DNA from: Gilichinskyi gelida
GTDB lineage: Bacteria > Acidobacteriota > Thermoanaerobaculia > Gp7-AA8
Reading direction: 5' to 3'
NCBI GenBank assembly: GCA_038040385.1
Contig: JBBPII010000008.1
Location: forward strand, 175,228-239,227
Length of the DNA stretch: 64,000 bases
Under the pieces are notes generated by a model. That model did not search any database. It was given only the letters and a program-made list of their open reading frames with translations, and was not told the DNA's origin. The position numbers were made by a program, and so were the translations under genes. Below, in pieces: positions 56,444 through 64,000 of this stretch. Position 1 is the first letter of the stretch. Each line of letters begins with the position of its first letter.

Positions 56444-57139
56444 ATGACTGACAAGACGAACGCACGCCTCGCCGGCTTCACGTTTCTCTTCTACATCGCG
56501 ACCGGTATCGCCAGCATGGTCTTGTCCGGCCAGGCAACCAAGGGCGCCGAGGGGACCGCGGCGAAGCTCGCGAGCATCGCCCAGCACGCGCCGCTCGTGC
56601 GCCTGAACATCGTGCTCACGCTGCTCACGTTCGTGATCGCCGTGGTGTTGGCCGTGGCGCTGTACGCGCTGACACGCGATCAGGACCGCGACCTCGCGAC
56701 GATGGCCCTCTGCTGTCGCGTCACCGAGGGCGTGATCGCCGCCATTTCCACCGTCAGGCTGCTGGGAGTGCTGTCGATCGCGACGGCGGCCGCCGGGGCC
56801 GCTGCCGCGGACGCGGCGGCAGCCAACGCGCTCGCTGCCTTGCTGCTGAAAATGGGAGGCTGGACCGGGCTCATCGCCGCAACCTGCTTCGCCGTGGGCA
56901 GCACGCTCTACTCCTACCTCTTCCTGCGTGCCCGAAGCATCCCCGTCGCACTGGCCTGGCTGGGCGTATTCGCCTCGATCCTGCTCGTAGTGCTCCTTCC
57001 CGCGCAACTCGCCGGATTCCTGACCGGCGCTGTGACTAACTTCATGTGGTTACCCATGTTGGTGTTCGAAGTGTGGCTTGCTCTATGGCTGCTCATCAAG
57101 GGAGTCCGTCCAAGCAACTCGAGACCAGTTCTGATCTAA
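56444..57139 (+). CDS. DUF4386 membrane protein (copy 2)
   Basis: The 231-residue product starts after GAGGAGCG at ATG 56444. It has the DUF4386 opening NARLAGFTFLFYIATGIASMVL and helices LNIVLTLLTFVIAVVLAVALYAL, GLIAATCFAVGSTLYSYLFLRARSIPVALAWLGVFASILLVVLL. The end is FEVWLALWLLIKGVR, matching the other copies in layout. A poly-Ala stretch near residue 115 is unusual. Co-directional with its neighbours. Confidence 0.88.
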   Translation: MTDKTNARLAGFTFLFYIATGIASMVLSGQATKGAEGTAAKLASIAQHAPLVRLNIVLTLLTFVIAVVLAVALYALTRDQDRDLATMALCCRVTEGVIAAISTVRLLGVLSIATAAAGAAAADAAAANALAALLLKMGGWTGLIAATCFAVGSTLYSYLFLRARSIPVALAWLGVFASILLVVLLPAQLAGFLTGAVTNFMWLPMLVFEVWLALWLLIKGVRPSNSRPVLI

Positions 57140-57151
57140 AGGAGAAGAAAA

Positions 57152-57700
57152 ATGCATCTCATCGTTCTGCGTACACTGCTGTTCTGCCTTCTTGTCCCCA
57201 CCGCCGTCGCGCTGGCCCAGGACAATCCGCTCACCACTCACAACAAGCACGTCTATGGCGGGGTACAGATGATCCTGCTCCGCGCCGCCGAAAAAATGCC
57301 CGAGGTGAACTACGACTTCAGGCCCACAGATGCGGTTCGCAGTTTCGGCCAGATCGTCGGACATGTCGCCGATTCGCAGTACGCCTTCTGCTCCGCGGCG
57401 CTCGGTGCGAAAAACCCGGCCCCGAAGATCGAGAATAGTAAGACCTCGAAAGCCGACCTCATCGCCGCGCTCAAAGACGCCTTCGCCCACTGCGACAAGG
57501 CCTACGACGGCCTGACCGACGCGTCCGGGACTCAAATGGTGAAGTTCATGGGAGGCGACTCGCCGAAACTGGGCGTACTGAGTGTCAATCAAATCCACAC
57601 CATAGAGCACTACGGCAACCTCGTTACCTACCTGCGGATGAAGAACATCGTTCCTCCGACCAGCGAGCCGGCCTTCATGCAACAGTTGCAGAAGAAGTAA
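57152..57700 (+). CDS. DinB-family protein with signal peptide
   Basis: The 182-residue product starts at ATG 57152 after AAAGGAG. It has a signal peptide (RTLLFCLLVPTAVALA) and a DinB four-helix-bundle layout. Candidate metal His residues are in FGQIVGHVADSQYAFCSAAL, AFAHCDKAYDGL and NQIHTIEHYGNLVTYLRMK. DinB-fold proteins are often thiol-dependent metalloenzymes. An exported member is less common. It lies 12 nt after the DUF4386 gene and 6 nt before the dehydrogenase gene. Confidence 0.88.
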   Translation: MHLIVLRTLLFCLLVPTAVALAQDNPLTTHNKHVYGGVQMILLRAAEKMPEVNYDFRPTDAVRSFGQIVGHVADSQYAFCSAALGAKNPAPKIENSKTSKADLIAALKDAFAHCDKAYDGLTDASGTQMVKFMGGDSPKLGVLSVNQIHTIEHYGNLVTYLRMKNIVPPTSEPAFMQQLQKK

Positions 57701-57706
57701 TGTGAC

Positions 57707-58684
57707 ATGCGAGCCGTCGTATACAGCAGCTACGGGTCGCCGGACGTCCTGCAAATCAGGGACGTAGAGAAGCCTGTCCCCAACGACGACGAAGTCTTGC
57801 TCGAGGTACGCGCGGCCTCCGTCAATCCGTTGGACTGGCACTTCATGAGAGGCACGCCGTACCTCGCCCGCATAGCGATGGGCCTGCGCAAGCCGAAGGA
57901 CACACGACTGGGCGTCGATGTGGCCGGGCAGGTCGAGGCGGTTGGAAGGAACGTCAGCGAGCTCAAACCAGGCGACGAGGTCTTCGGATCATGCCGTGGC
58001 GCATTTGCCGAATATGCGTGTACCTCCGAATCAAGGTTGGTCAGGAAGCCCGAGAACCTGACGTTCGAGCAGGCGGCTTCAGTCAATGTGGCGGCATTGA
58101 CCGCATTGCAGGGCCTTCGCGACAAAGGGCGGATTCGGCCCGGGCAGAACGTCCTCATCAACGGTGCGGCGGGAGGTGTGGGCACGTTCGCCGTGCAGAT
58201 CGCAAAGTCGTTCGGTGCTGAGGTAACCGGCGTATGCAGCACGCGGAATGTCGACATGGTCCGATCCATCGGCGCGGATCGGGTGATTGATTACAACCAA
58301 GAAGATTTCACCAAAGGTGAGCAACGTTACGACCTGATTCTCGACTGCATTGGGAATCATTCCCTGTCAGCATGCAGGCGCGCCTTAAATCCCACGGCGA
58401 TATGCGTCATGGTTGGCGGACCGAACGTCCGGTGGGGAATCAGTCTGGTGCCTCCTTTGATCACGGCGCTTGTGTCGTCATGGTTCTCTAGCCGGAAACT
58501 GGTCATGGTTCTCGCGAAAGGGAGCAAAGCGGACCTGACCATCTTGCGCGAGCTCCTGGAGGCCGCAGAGGTCACCCCGGTCATCGACAGGCGCTACCCG
58601 TTGAGTGCGGTCCCTGAAGCGATCCGCTACCTGGAGGAAGGGCACGCTCGAGGAAAAGTAGTGATTACGAATAACCGGACCTGA
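57707..58684 (+). CDS. Zinc-independent MDR oxidoreductase (quinone-reductase-like)
   Basis: The 325-residue product is a medium-chain dehydrogenase/reductase. It opens MRAVVYSSYGSPDVLQIRDVEKPVPNDDEVLLEV, has a GroES-like fold and the Rossmann loop VLINGAAGGVGTFAVQIAKSFGAEVTGVCST near residue 145. The four-Cys structural-zinc lobe is absent, as in NADPH:quinone reductases. It ends LEEGHARGKVVI. Its placement inside a run of membrane-protein genes suggests a shared stress response rather than central metabolism. Confidence 0.92.
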   Translation: MRAVVYSSYGSPDVLQIRDVEKPVPNDDEVLLEVRAASVNPLDWHFMRGTPYLARIAMGLRKPKDTRLGVDVAGQVEAVGRNVSELKPGDEVFGSCRGAFAEYACTSESRLVRKPENLTFEQAASVNVAALTALQGLRDKGRIRPGQNVLINGAAGGVGTFAVQIAKSFGAEVTGVCSTRNVDMVRSIGADRVIDYNQEDFTKGEQRYDLILDCIGNHSLSACRRALNPTAICVMVGGPNVRWGISLVPPLITALVSSWFSSRKLVMVLAKGSKADLTILRELLEAAEVTPVIDRRYPLSAVPEAIRYLEEGHARGKVVITNNRT

Positions 58685-58687
58685 ACA

Positions 58688-59383
58688 ATGCACACATCGC
58701 CTTTGCTCATCATTCATATCTGCGGCGCCGTTGTCGGCCTGCTCTCGGGCTTCCTGGCGATGTTCTTCCGCAAAGGCTCCGGCCTCCTCGAGCGCCGCGT
58801 ACATCGCGGAGTTCATGAGGCCGAGCAAAGGCAATGTTCTGGTCGCCGTCCTGACGTTCTATCTGGTGGCCACGGCGTGGGTGACCGCCAGGCGCAGAGA
58901 TGGGAAGCCGGGCCTGTTCGATCGGGGCGCGCTTCTGGTCGCGTTGGCGGACGGAGTCGGCGGCGTGATCTGGGGTCTCCAGGCGGCGAGCAGTCCGAAG
59001 GGCTTGAAAGAGGGATGCCGGCGGCCTTGTACTTCGTCTTTGGCTCGATCGCTCTGCTGTTCGCCGCATCGGACGTTCGCATGATCAGGCGCGGCGGCGT
59101 GGTCGGTGCGAAGCGGATCGCTCGACATCTATGGCGCATGTGCTTTGCGCTGCTCATCACGACAATATCTTTCTACCCCGGCCAGGCAAGACTGTTCTCC
59201 GCGGCGTTACGCGCAACAAACCTGCTCTTCGTGCCGCATGTCCTGCTCATCGGATCGATGATCTTCTGGATGGTCCGCGTGCGGCGCTCGAACGTGGGAA
59301 ACGCAAAACGATCGGTGGCGGGCACGGCGACGCGATCGGATAGAACGGAGACCGTGTGGCGAGGACTTGCGGAGGTGCCATGA
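58688..59383 (+). pseudogene. DUF2306-like membrane protein (copy 3) with two compensating frameshifts
   Basis: It opens with SPLLIIHICGAVVGLLSGFLAMFFRKGSGL, closely like the gene at 54053. About 18 codons present there (GAAGTVFFVSMLSASGAG) are then missing and the frame shifts. AAYIAEFMRPSKGNVLVAVLTFYLVATAWVTARRRDGKPG reads in the next frame, and near 59015 the original frame returns with GMPAALYFVFGSIALLFAASDVRM to the end. An uninterrupted frame exists, but its middle 80 residues are nonsense, so the gene is probably inactive. Its stop overlaps the next ATG. Confidence 0.82.
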
Positions 59384-59952
59384 CCATCAGCACGATCGAC
59401 GAGTCACAACAGAAGGTCGCAAAGGTGGTGGGCGTCGTCTACCTCTTTGCGATGGTGACCGCAGCCCTTGCCGAGTATTTCATCCGGCGTTTCATCATGC
59501 CCGGCAATGCCGCGGAGACAGCGCGAAGTGTCATGGCGCACGAGCGGCTATTTCATTTCAGCATTGCCAGCGAGCTGATTACGCTCGCGTCCACCGTCGC
59601 GCTGCTCGCCGCACTTTACGTGATTCTCGGGCCGGTCAACCGACGTCCTGCCTTCCGGGCGAAGGCCTTCAGGGTCGTCGTCACCGCATTTTGTGTCGGG
59701 ATGAGTCTCACGGGCTTGGATGGTTTGCGGCTCCTGAGCGGCGCGGGATACGTGGGCGCGCAAGGCGCCGGCGATCACGTTGCGTTTGTGTTTCTAGGAT
59801 TGGGCTCGACACTCTTTACCTCTTTGTGGCTGAACTACATCCCCAGGGCCTTGGCTGCGATGGGAGTGCTCGCGTCCCTGCTGCTGGCGACAGGTTCGTT
59901 CGCTTTCATCATTGTCCCCAAGCTCGCGAAGATCGTTTCCCGGAGGTCGTGA
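59380..59952 (+). CDS. DUF4386 membrane protein (copy 3)
   Basis: The 190-residue product starts at ATG 59380, overlapping the previous stop (ATGA). It reads VAKVVGVVYLFAMVTAALAEYFIRRFIMPGNAAETARSVMAHERLFHFSIASELITLASTVALLAALYVILGPVNR, the DUF4386 pattern. It is shorter than copies 1 and 2 by 40 to 50 residues. The final helix ends IIVPKLAKIV. It overlaps the next start (TGATG). Confidence 0.87.
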   Translation: MTISTIDESQQKVAKVVGVVYLFAMVTAALAEYFIRRFIMPGNAAETARSVMAHERLFHFSIASELITLASTVALLAALYVILGPVNRRPAFRAKAFRVVVTAFCVGMSLTGLDGLRLLSGAGYVGAQGAGDHVAFVFLGLGSTLFTSLWLNYIPRALAAMGVLASLLLATGSFAFIIVPKLAKIVSRRS

Positions 59953-60070
59953 TGCACCAGCGTTTGCCGGACAGCACGCAGCGCATGTACGCCAGACTCG
60001 CCGGCGTCATGTGCCTCTTCAACTATGCGGCCAATGTGTTCGGGGTCCTGACGCCTCGGATGTCAGTGTA
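59952..60070 (+). pseudogene. Truncated DUF4386 gene (copy 4)
   Basis: ATG at 59952 starts TQRMYARLAGVMCLFNYAANVFGVL, the DUF4386 first helix. Similarity ends near 60060, and the frame continues only as antisense to the methyltransferase gene. It is a remnant of a fourth copy. Confidence 0.65.
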
Positions 60071-60090
60071 CCGAGGTTGCGAATTGTCCC

Positions 60091-60834
60091 TCAGACCCGC
60101 CCGGCCCGGACGAACAAGGGGCACCGGACCTCGCGCCGGCGGGCCGGATCCCCCCATGCGCCGGCCAGGTCCGGTGCAATCTCGTCAACTGCGCGCGTTC
60201 CTCGCTGCTGGAAGTAGCGCTGCGAAGCAGACCAGGTGTCGAGGAATGCCACGAACTCGCGAAGGTTCCAATCCGCGCTCATCACGAAGGGCGGGACCGC
60301 GATCTCGTCGAACGGGAAGGGAAGCGTGGCGTACCGGTCGTGGACGTACTGGATCCGTTCCGGCCAGAAGCCGTCGAGGACCTCGTCCTGAAAGCGGTGC
60401 ACGATCGGATCGACGGCATCGGCGATGTCGCGAGGCCCGTACGAAAACAGCGCGACGATGGCGCCACTCTTCCCGACGCGCCTGACCTCGCGATAGAAAC
60501 CCTCCAGCTCGAACCAGTGTGCGGCCGCGCCGGCGGTAATCAGATCGACGGAGCCCGAAGGCAACGCAACGCGGTCGGACGGCTCGTTCCGATACTCGAC
60601 GCGCTCGTGCGCCACGGAGCGCGCCAGTTGATCGCCGCTCGCGTCGGTGGCCACCACGCAGTCGAAATGTCCGGCGAGCGCAATTGCCACCTGACCGTTC
60701 CCCGTGCCTGCATCCCAAGCCAGGGCGCGACCGGGGCTGACCGAAGCCAGCCAGGCGAAGAGCTCGTCGGGGTAGCGTGGCCGATACCGCGCATACGCGT
60801 CCGCGTGGCCGGAAAAGTGGTCTTCGAACGTCAT
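60091..60834 (-). CDS. Class I SAM-dependent methyltransferase
   Basis: The 247-residue product opens FEDHFSGHADAYARYRPRYPDELFAWL, a typical opening for this methyltransferase group. It then has motif I ALAWDAGTGNGQVAIALAGHF (residues about 38-58), motif II VVATDAS, and the loop SDRVALPSGSVDLITAGAAAHWF. The substrate is unknown; related enzymes act on small molecules. Its ATG lies at the end of the esterase gene, with a 4-nt overlap at 60831-60834. Confidence 0.92.
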   Translation of the reverse strand: MTFEDHFSGHADAYARYRPRYPDELFAWLASVSPGRALAWDAGTGNGQVAIALAGHFDCVVATDASGDQLARSVAHERVEYRNEPSDRVALPSGSVDLITAGAAAHWFELEGFYREVRRVGKSGAIVALFSYGPRDIADAVDPIVHRFQDEVLDGFWPERIQYVHDRYATLPFPFDEIAVPPFVMSADWNLREFVAFLDTWSASQRYFQQRGTRAVDEIAPDLAGAWGDPARRREVRCPLFVRAGRV

Positions 60835-61826
60835 CGCCTGTTAGGAGAGACGCTCACGCGGAGGCGCGGAGAGGCGGAGGAACCTCGCGTCTCCTTCGCG
60901 CCCTCCGCGTCTCCGCGTGAGCTCCTCGGAAGCCGATGCGCGCGAAAGAATGCCCACATCTGACTCGTTGCGTCGATGCTGCGGCTGGTAGGTCCGGCGA
61001 ACCACTCCGGCAGCGGCTGGCCGCCGGGCCAGGTATGGCCTCCGCCGCGGATGGTGTAGAGCACGACGGCCGCGTCGTCAGCACAATTCGTGTAATCGCG
61101 TCGGGTGACATCAGCCGCCGGAGCCGATTCGACGGGCTTGAGTCCGCACCGGTTTCTTCGAGCCCAATTCGCCGTCCAGATCTCGATGTTCGGAAACGGT
61201 CTGGGGGCCACCCACGAGGTACCGCCGTTGTACGGAGCAAATCGATCGGCTGTCCCATGAAACGCAATCATCGGTACCGGCCGGCGGTCTGTACACCAGC
61301 TCCACGGCAGTAATTGAGCAGCTCCCACCATCCCGACCGCCGCGATCCGATCGGACAGCGTACAGGAGAGGACGAAAGCCATGCCTCCGCCGTTCGAAAG
61401 TCCGTCAGCATAGATCCTGGCCGGGTCGATGTTGTAGGCCGCCTCCAATGTGTCGATCAACTCCGAGATGAATCGGACATCCGTTCCCCGGCTCATGCGC
61501 CAGACCCTGGGTCCGCCGCCCGCGAGTCCCGCCGGGTAGACGACGATGAACCCATGCTTGTCGGCCAGGTGGTTCCACTGGCTCAGGTCCCTTTGCTGGA
61601 CCGGCCATCCCCCCGCGCCGTGCATGCTGATGACGAGCGGCGTCGGCTTGCCAGGCTCGTAACTCTTTGGGACATACAGCAGGTACTCCCGCTTCCGGCC
61701 CGAGGAGACGATGGAGCCGTTGGTCCGATTCCGGACGTAGAAGGAGACTACCTCGATCATGACCAAAACCACAGGCAGGCCGAGGAGAATCAGCACGGCG
61801 CCGATGACTCTCGTCCTTCTGTTCAC
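60831..61826 (-). CDS. PHB-depolymerase/feruloyl-esterase-type alpha/beta hydrolase
   Basis: GTG at 61826 overlaps the ABC permease stop by 4 nt and gives 331 residues. An N-terminal membrane helix (VIGAVLILLGLPVVLVMIEVVSFYV) anchors or exports it. The hydrolase has the catalytic Ser in IYADGLSNGGGMAF, a likely Asp in FHGTADRFAPYNGG and His in IRGGGHTWPGG. Family members cleave polyhydroxyalkanoates or sugar esters. The last 25 or so residues (SSRGDAEGAKETRGSSASPRLRV) come from the CTCCGCGT repeat and are probably an extension. Confidence 0.9.
   Translation of the reverse strand: MNRRTRVIGAVLILLGLPVVLVMIEVVSFYVRNRTNGSIVSSGRKREYLLYVPKSYEPGKPTPLVISMHGAGGWPVQQRDLSQWNHLADKHGFIVVYPAGLAGGGPRVWRMSRGTDVRFISELIDTLEAAYNIDPARIYADGLSNGGGMAFVLSCTLSDRIAAVGMVGAAQLLPWSWCTDRRPVPMIAFHGTADRFAPYNGGTSWVAPRPFPNIEIWTANWARRNRCGLKPVESAPAADVTRRDYTNCADDAAVVLYTIRGGGHTWPGGQPLPEWFAGPTSRSIDATSQMWAFFRAHRLPRSSRGDAEGAKETRGSSASPRLRVSVSPNRR
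60848..60925. repeat. CTCCGCGTCTCCGCGTGA-type inverted repeat at the 3' end of the esterase gene
   Basis: CTCACGCGGAGGCGCGGAGA is mirrored by CCTCCGCGTCTCCGCGTGAG. I recognise this as a repeat seen in other GC-rich bacteria. It encodes the C-terminal tail of the esterase. Confidence 0.8.
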
Positions 61827-63454
61827 CGATGTCGATTCCACGCGAGTGCCAGCGGTGCCGCGGAGAGTCGCGCCAGCGGGATTGCCAGGATCGCGACGAG
61901 GGCGAGAAAGTAGCTCCTGAAAAGCAGCGTGGGGAGAAGCCACACGAGCAGACCGAAAAGAGCGAACACGGCGACATCCCAACAGGCCGCGCCGATGACG
62001 ATCGTGCGGTCGCTGAGCAGCCGGCTGTCATGGAGGCGCATGGCGATCCAGGCAGCGGCGGATAGTTTGAAGCAGACCAGAACCGTGGCGATCCAGGGGA
62101 TCGCGTACCACAATGCGGCCATCACTTTTCTGTTCTCGAGGATCCACTGGGCGAGCGGCACGATGACGGCGAGCAGCGACAGGGCCACGAACACGCTCGC
62201 TTTGACCACCCATTCGCGGCCGCTCATGCCGATGTACAGACTCTGCACGAGCTGCTTCCATGTCGATGCCATGAATCCCATGAATCCGAGCAGCACGATC
62301 GCGATCGCCCGCGGCGTCCCTACGGCTTCGATTAACTGACGTGCCCAATCGATCACCACCGGCGAGGTGCCCGAGAGTCGCAGCGCGAGCGGGATGGCGA
62401 CGATCACCAGCAGCCACGCGGCAAGGGTGCTCCAGATCGTCACCTTCAGCTTGGCGGCGATGAGCGAAGCGCTGGTCAGCGGCCGGGTGGCGATGAACGG
62501 CGTCACGCCGTAGGAATCGCTCCCCTGAGGATTCGATTTGCTGACCGTCGCGGCGACGAAGGCGGCCATGAAGGGTGGAGTGAGCAGCACGCCGAGAAGT
62601 GTCTCGAAGATGATGACCGGCGTCTCGCTGAAAACGAAAAGCAAGGCCAGCTCGAACGGCAGCAGGATCCCCACCAGCGCCGGCAGCGACCGGCCATGCC
62701 GCCGCCACTCGAACCACTCCTGAGCACGGGCGGCCGAAGGAAATCGGTCTCGCCGGCGCGGCAGGACATCCGCGATCTTTCCGAGCCGGGCGGAGATTCC
62801 CCGCCAATCGGGCACGTCGCCGCGGCGAGCGCGTGCAACGGCGAAGCGGGCGGCGAGATACGCGAGGGGAACGTGCGGCGCCAGGATGGCCAGCATCACC
62901 GGCTCGGGAGCTTTGAATTCGAGTGCCACCATGACGACGGCGTCGATCGCAGTCAGCCACAGCACGGTGACGATCACACGCAGCCCCGGCAACGCGTACG
63001 GCATCCACGTCAGCGCCTGCGTCCAGGCGAGAAGCGACGCGGCCAGCAGCGACGGCCAGATCACTGGTACATCGAATTCGGACGGCCACGCCGCGAGAAG
63101 CCTCGTTGCCAGCCACAGACTCGCCATGGCCGCCGTGCCGTAAAGCATCGGCCACCCCACCAGCGCGGCGTTCGTCACGGGAAGCGCGAACATGCGGGCG
63201 GGATACATCGATTGACGCGCGGCCAGGTCCCCGGCGAGGCCGAAGCTGAAGACCGCCAGGAAATACATGAATGTCGCCGTCAGCGGCACGACCACCGCCA
63301 GCGCAAAACTCTGGGCGTCATCAAAGGTCACGCGCCGCCCCGGCTCGAGGAGCTTGTACGTCGCGAGGACGAGCAGGTAACCGGCCACGGCGATCAGTCC
63401 CCAGCGATGCCGTTGTCGGAATTCCCAGGCGATTGCGAGAGCGGGTGAACGCAT
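61823..63454 (-). CDS. ABC-2 type transporter permease, large
   Basis: The 543-residue product has about twelve hydrophobic segments, starting with EFRQRHRWGLIAVAGYLLVLATYKLLE. Further ones include FALAVVVPLTATFMYFLAVFSFGLAGDL, FFTSTL-like helices, LIAAKLKVTIWSTLAAWLLVIVAIPLAL and the C-terminal VAVFALFGLLVWLLPTLLF. It is longer than usual single-unit ABC-2 permeases. The ATPase gene lies immediately upstream, with only 3 nt between its stop and this start. Downstream it is coupled to the esterase gene by a 4-nt overlap. Confidence 0.88.
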   Translation of the reverse strand: MRSPALAIAWEFRQRHRWGLIAVAGYLLVLATYKLLEPGRRVTFDDAQSFALAVVVPLTATFMYFLAVFSFGLAGDLAARQSMYPARMFALPVTNAALVGWPMLYGTAAMASLWLATRLLAAWPSEFDVPVIWPSLLAASLLAWTQALTWMPYALPGLRVIVTVLWLTAIDAVVMVALEFKAPEPVMLAILAPHVPLAYLAARFAVARARRGDVPDWRGISARLGKIADVLPRRRDRFPSAARAQEWFEWRRHGRSLPALVGILLPFELALLFVFSETPVIIFETLLGVLLTPPFMAAFVAATVSKSNPQGSDSYGVTPFIATRPLTSASLIAAKLKVTIWSTLAAWLLVIVAIPLALRLSGTSPVVIDWARQLIEAVGTPRAIAIVLLGFMGFMASTWKQLVQSLYIGMSGREWVVKASVFVALSLLAVIVPLAQWILENRKVMAALWYAIPWIATVLVCFKLSAAAWIAMRLHDSRLLSDRTIVIGAACWDVAVFALFGLLVWLLPTLLFRSYFLALVAILAIPLARLSAAPLALAWNRHR

Positions 63455-63457
63455 GGT

Positions 63458-64000
63458 TCACATGCTCGTATGGGCGACGAAGATCTCATTGAGCGACGCG
63501 CCGCCGTGCGATTCCTTGATGTCGCTGAGCGGCGCGCTCAGAACGATCCTGCCCTCGCTGATCATCGTGACGTGATCCGCAACCTGCTCCACTTCCTCCA
63601 ACAAGTGCGACGAGAAGAGGACCGTGCGGCCTTCGTCGGCGATGGTGCGAATGACGGCACCGAGAATGTCGCGGCGAACGATGGGGTCGAGGCCGGACGA
63701 CGGTTCATCCAGCACGAGCAGTTCGGGCCGATAGGCCAGCGCGATGAGCAGTCCCGCCCGCGCCTTCTGCCCCTTGGAGAGGTTCTTGATTTTCGCCGTG
63801 GGGTCGAGTGCGAACGTCTGCCGCAGCTCTTCCGCGTACGCATCGTCCCAGGCGGGATAGAACGCGCGCGAGTAGCGAATGAGCTCGTCGACGCGCATCC
63901 AGCCGGGGAGGTCGTTTTCCTCGGAGAGATAGCCGATGCGCGACAGGACGGCGACCGGATCGGCGACGGGATCGAGGCCGAAGACGCGCACCGAGCCGCT
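63458..64000 (-). CDS. ABC transporter ATP-binding protein (partial)
   Basis: The C-terminal 180 or so residues are visible; the N terminus, including Walker A, is beyond the window's right edge. Present are the Q-loop segment RIGYLSEENDLPGWMRVDEL, the signature NLSKGQKARAGLLIALAYRPELLVLDEPSSGLDP with Walker B, and the switch His in VLFSSHLLEEVEQVADHV. It ends with KESHGGASLNEIFVAHTSM. It forms an exporter with the large permease. Confidence 0.95.
   Translation of the reverse strand, partial: SGSVRVFGLDPVADPVAVLSRIGYLSEENDLPGWMRVDELIRYSRAFYPAWDDAYAEELRQTFALDPTAKIKNLSKGQKARAGLLIALAYRPELLVLDEPSSGLDPIVRRDILGAVIRTIADEGRTVLFSSHLLEEVEQVADHVTMISEGRIVLSAPLSDIKESHGGASLNEIFVAHTSM

Overview
The window is 64 kb of GC-rich, gene-dense DNA from a Gram-negative bacterium (LolA, YajC/SecDF, beta-barrel proteins). 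The gene set points to Acidobacteriota: a stand-alone DUF3467 gene, TrmFO, a DUF4331 protein, an ECF42-type sigma factor with its DGPF partner, ankyrin proteins of the 'PNLEHYKKDAKDLLKA' type, and many short intergenic repeats. The phylum is an inference; no rRNA is present. Most genes are compact, and many neighbours overlap by 4 nt (ATGA or GTGA).

1-11.4 kb is mostly housekeeping on the minus strand: malic enzyme (maeB, cut by the window edge), secF, secD, yajC, tgt and lolA. Plus-strand genes follow for a secreted protein, an M23 peptidase and a GHMP kinase fused to an unrelated coiled-coil tail, then tRNA-Pro(GGG).

11.4-23.4 kb is the most unusual region. It has a secreted caspase fused to a HET-C/phospholipase-C-like helical domain. 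It also has a four-gene coupled minus-strand operon: a secreted protein, a membrane protein, and two tandemly duplicated proteins each combining TPR, trypsin-like protease and about 16 ankyrin repeats. Two ribbon-helix-helix toxin-antitoxin-like modules and decayed GMC-oxidoreductase fragments lie in or beside it. I regard this as the best candidate for an undescribed system, a cell-envelope protease/caspase module.

23.4-34.2 kb is a redox cluster. A diheme cytochrome c and a GMC oxidoreductase on the plus strand converge on a minus-strand operon of pentaheme cytochrome c, beta-barrel protein, [2Fe-2S] subunit and TAT-exported molybdopterin subunit. Together they look like an oxidation chain working outside the cytoplasm; the substrate is unknown.

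34.4-46 kb is mixed: DUF3467, trmFO, a three-frame mosaic of PAS-GAF sensor, porin fragment and CheB, a frameshifted STAS-like gene, an ArsI/CadI-type lyase with a palindromic operator, DUF4198 and HupE/UreJ genes, a DUF4331 gene, and the ECF42/DGPF/DoxX set. 46-51.7 kb holds a small operon around a TIGR04255 protein with a 36-bp palindrome at its promoter, an ankyrin protein, an ATP-dependent DNA ligase (LigC type) and a LigD-type polymerase domain.

51.8-60.1 kb starts with a YtrA-type GntR regulator, its palindromic operator and an ABC exporter. A long co-directional run of DUF2306/DUF4386 membrane proteins follows, with duplicated, frameshifted and truncated copies. 60.1-64 kb carries a methyltransferase, a PHB-depolymerase-type esterase and a second ABC-2 exporter pair, cut by the window end.

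Six families of short repeats occur between genes, and in several places they supply start codons, C-terminal tails or, in tgt, an in-frame insertion.
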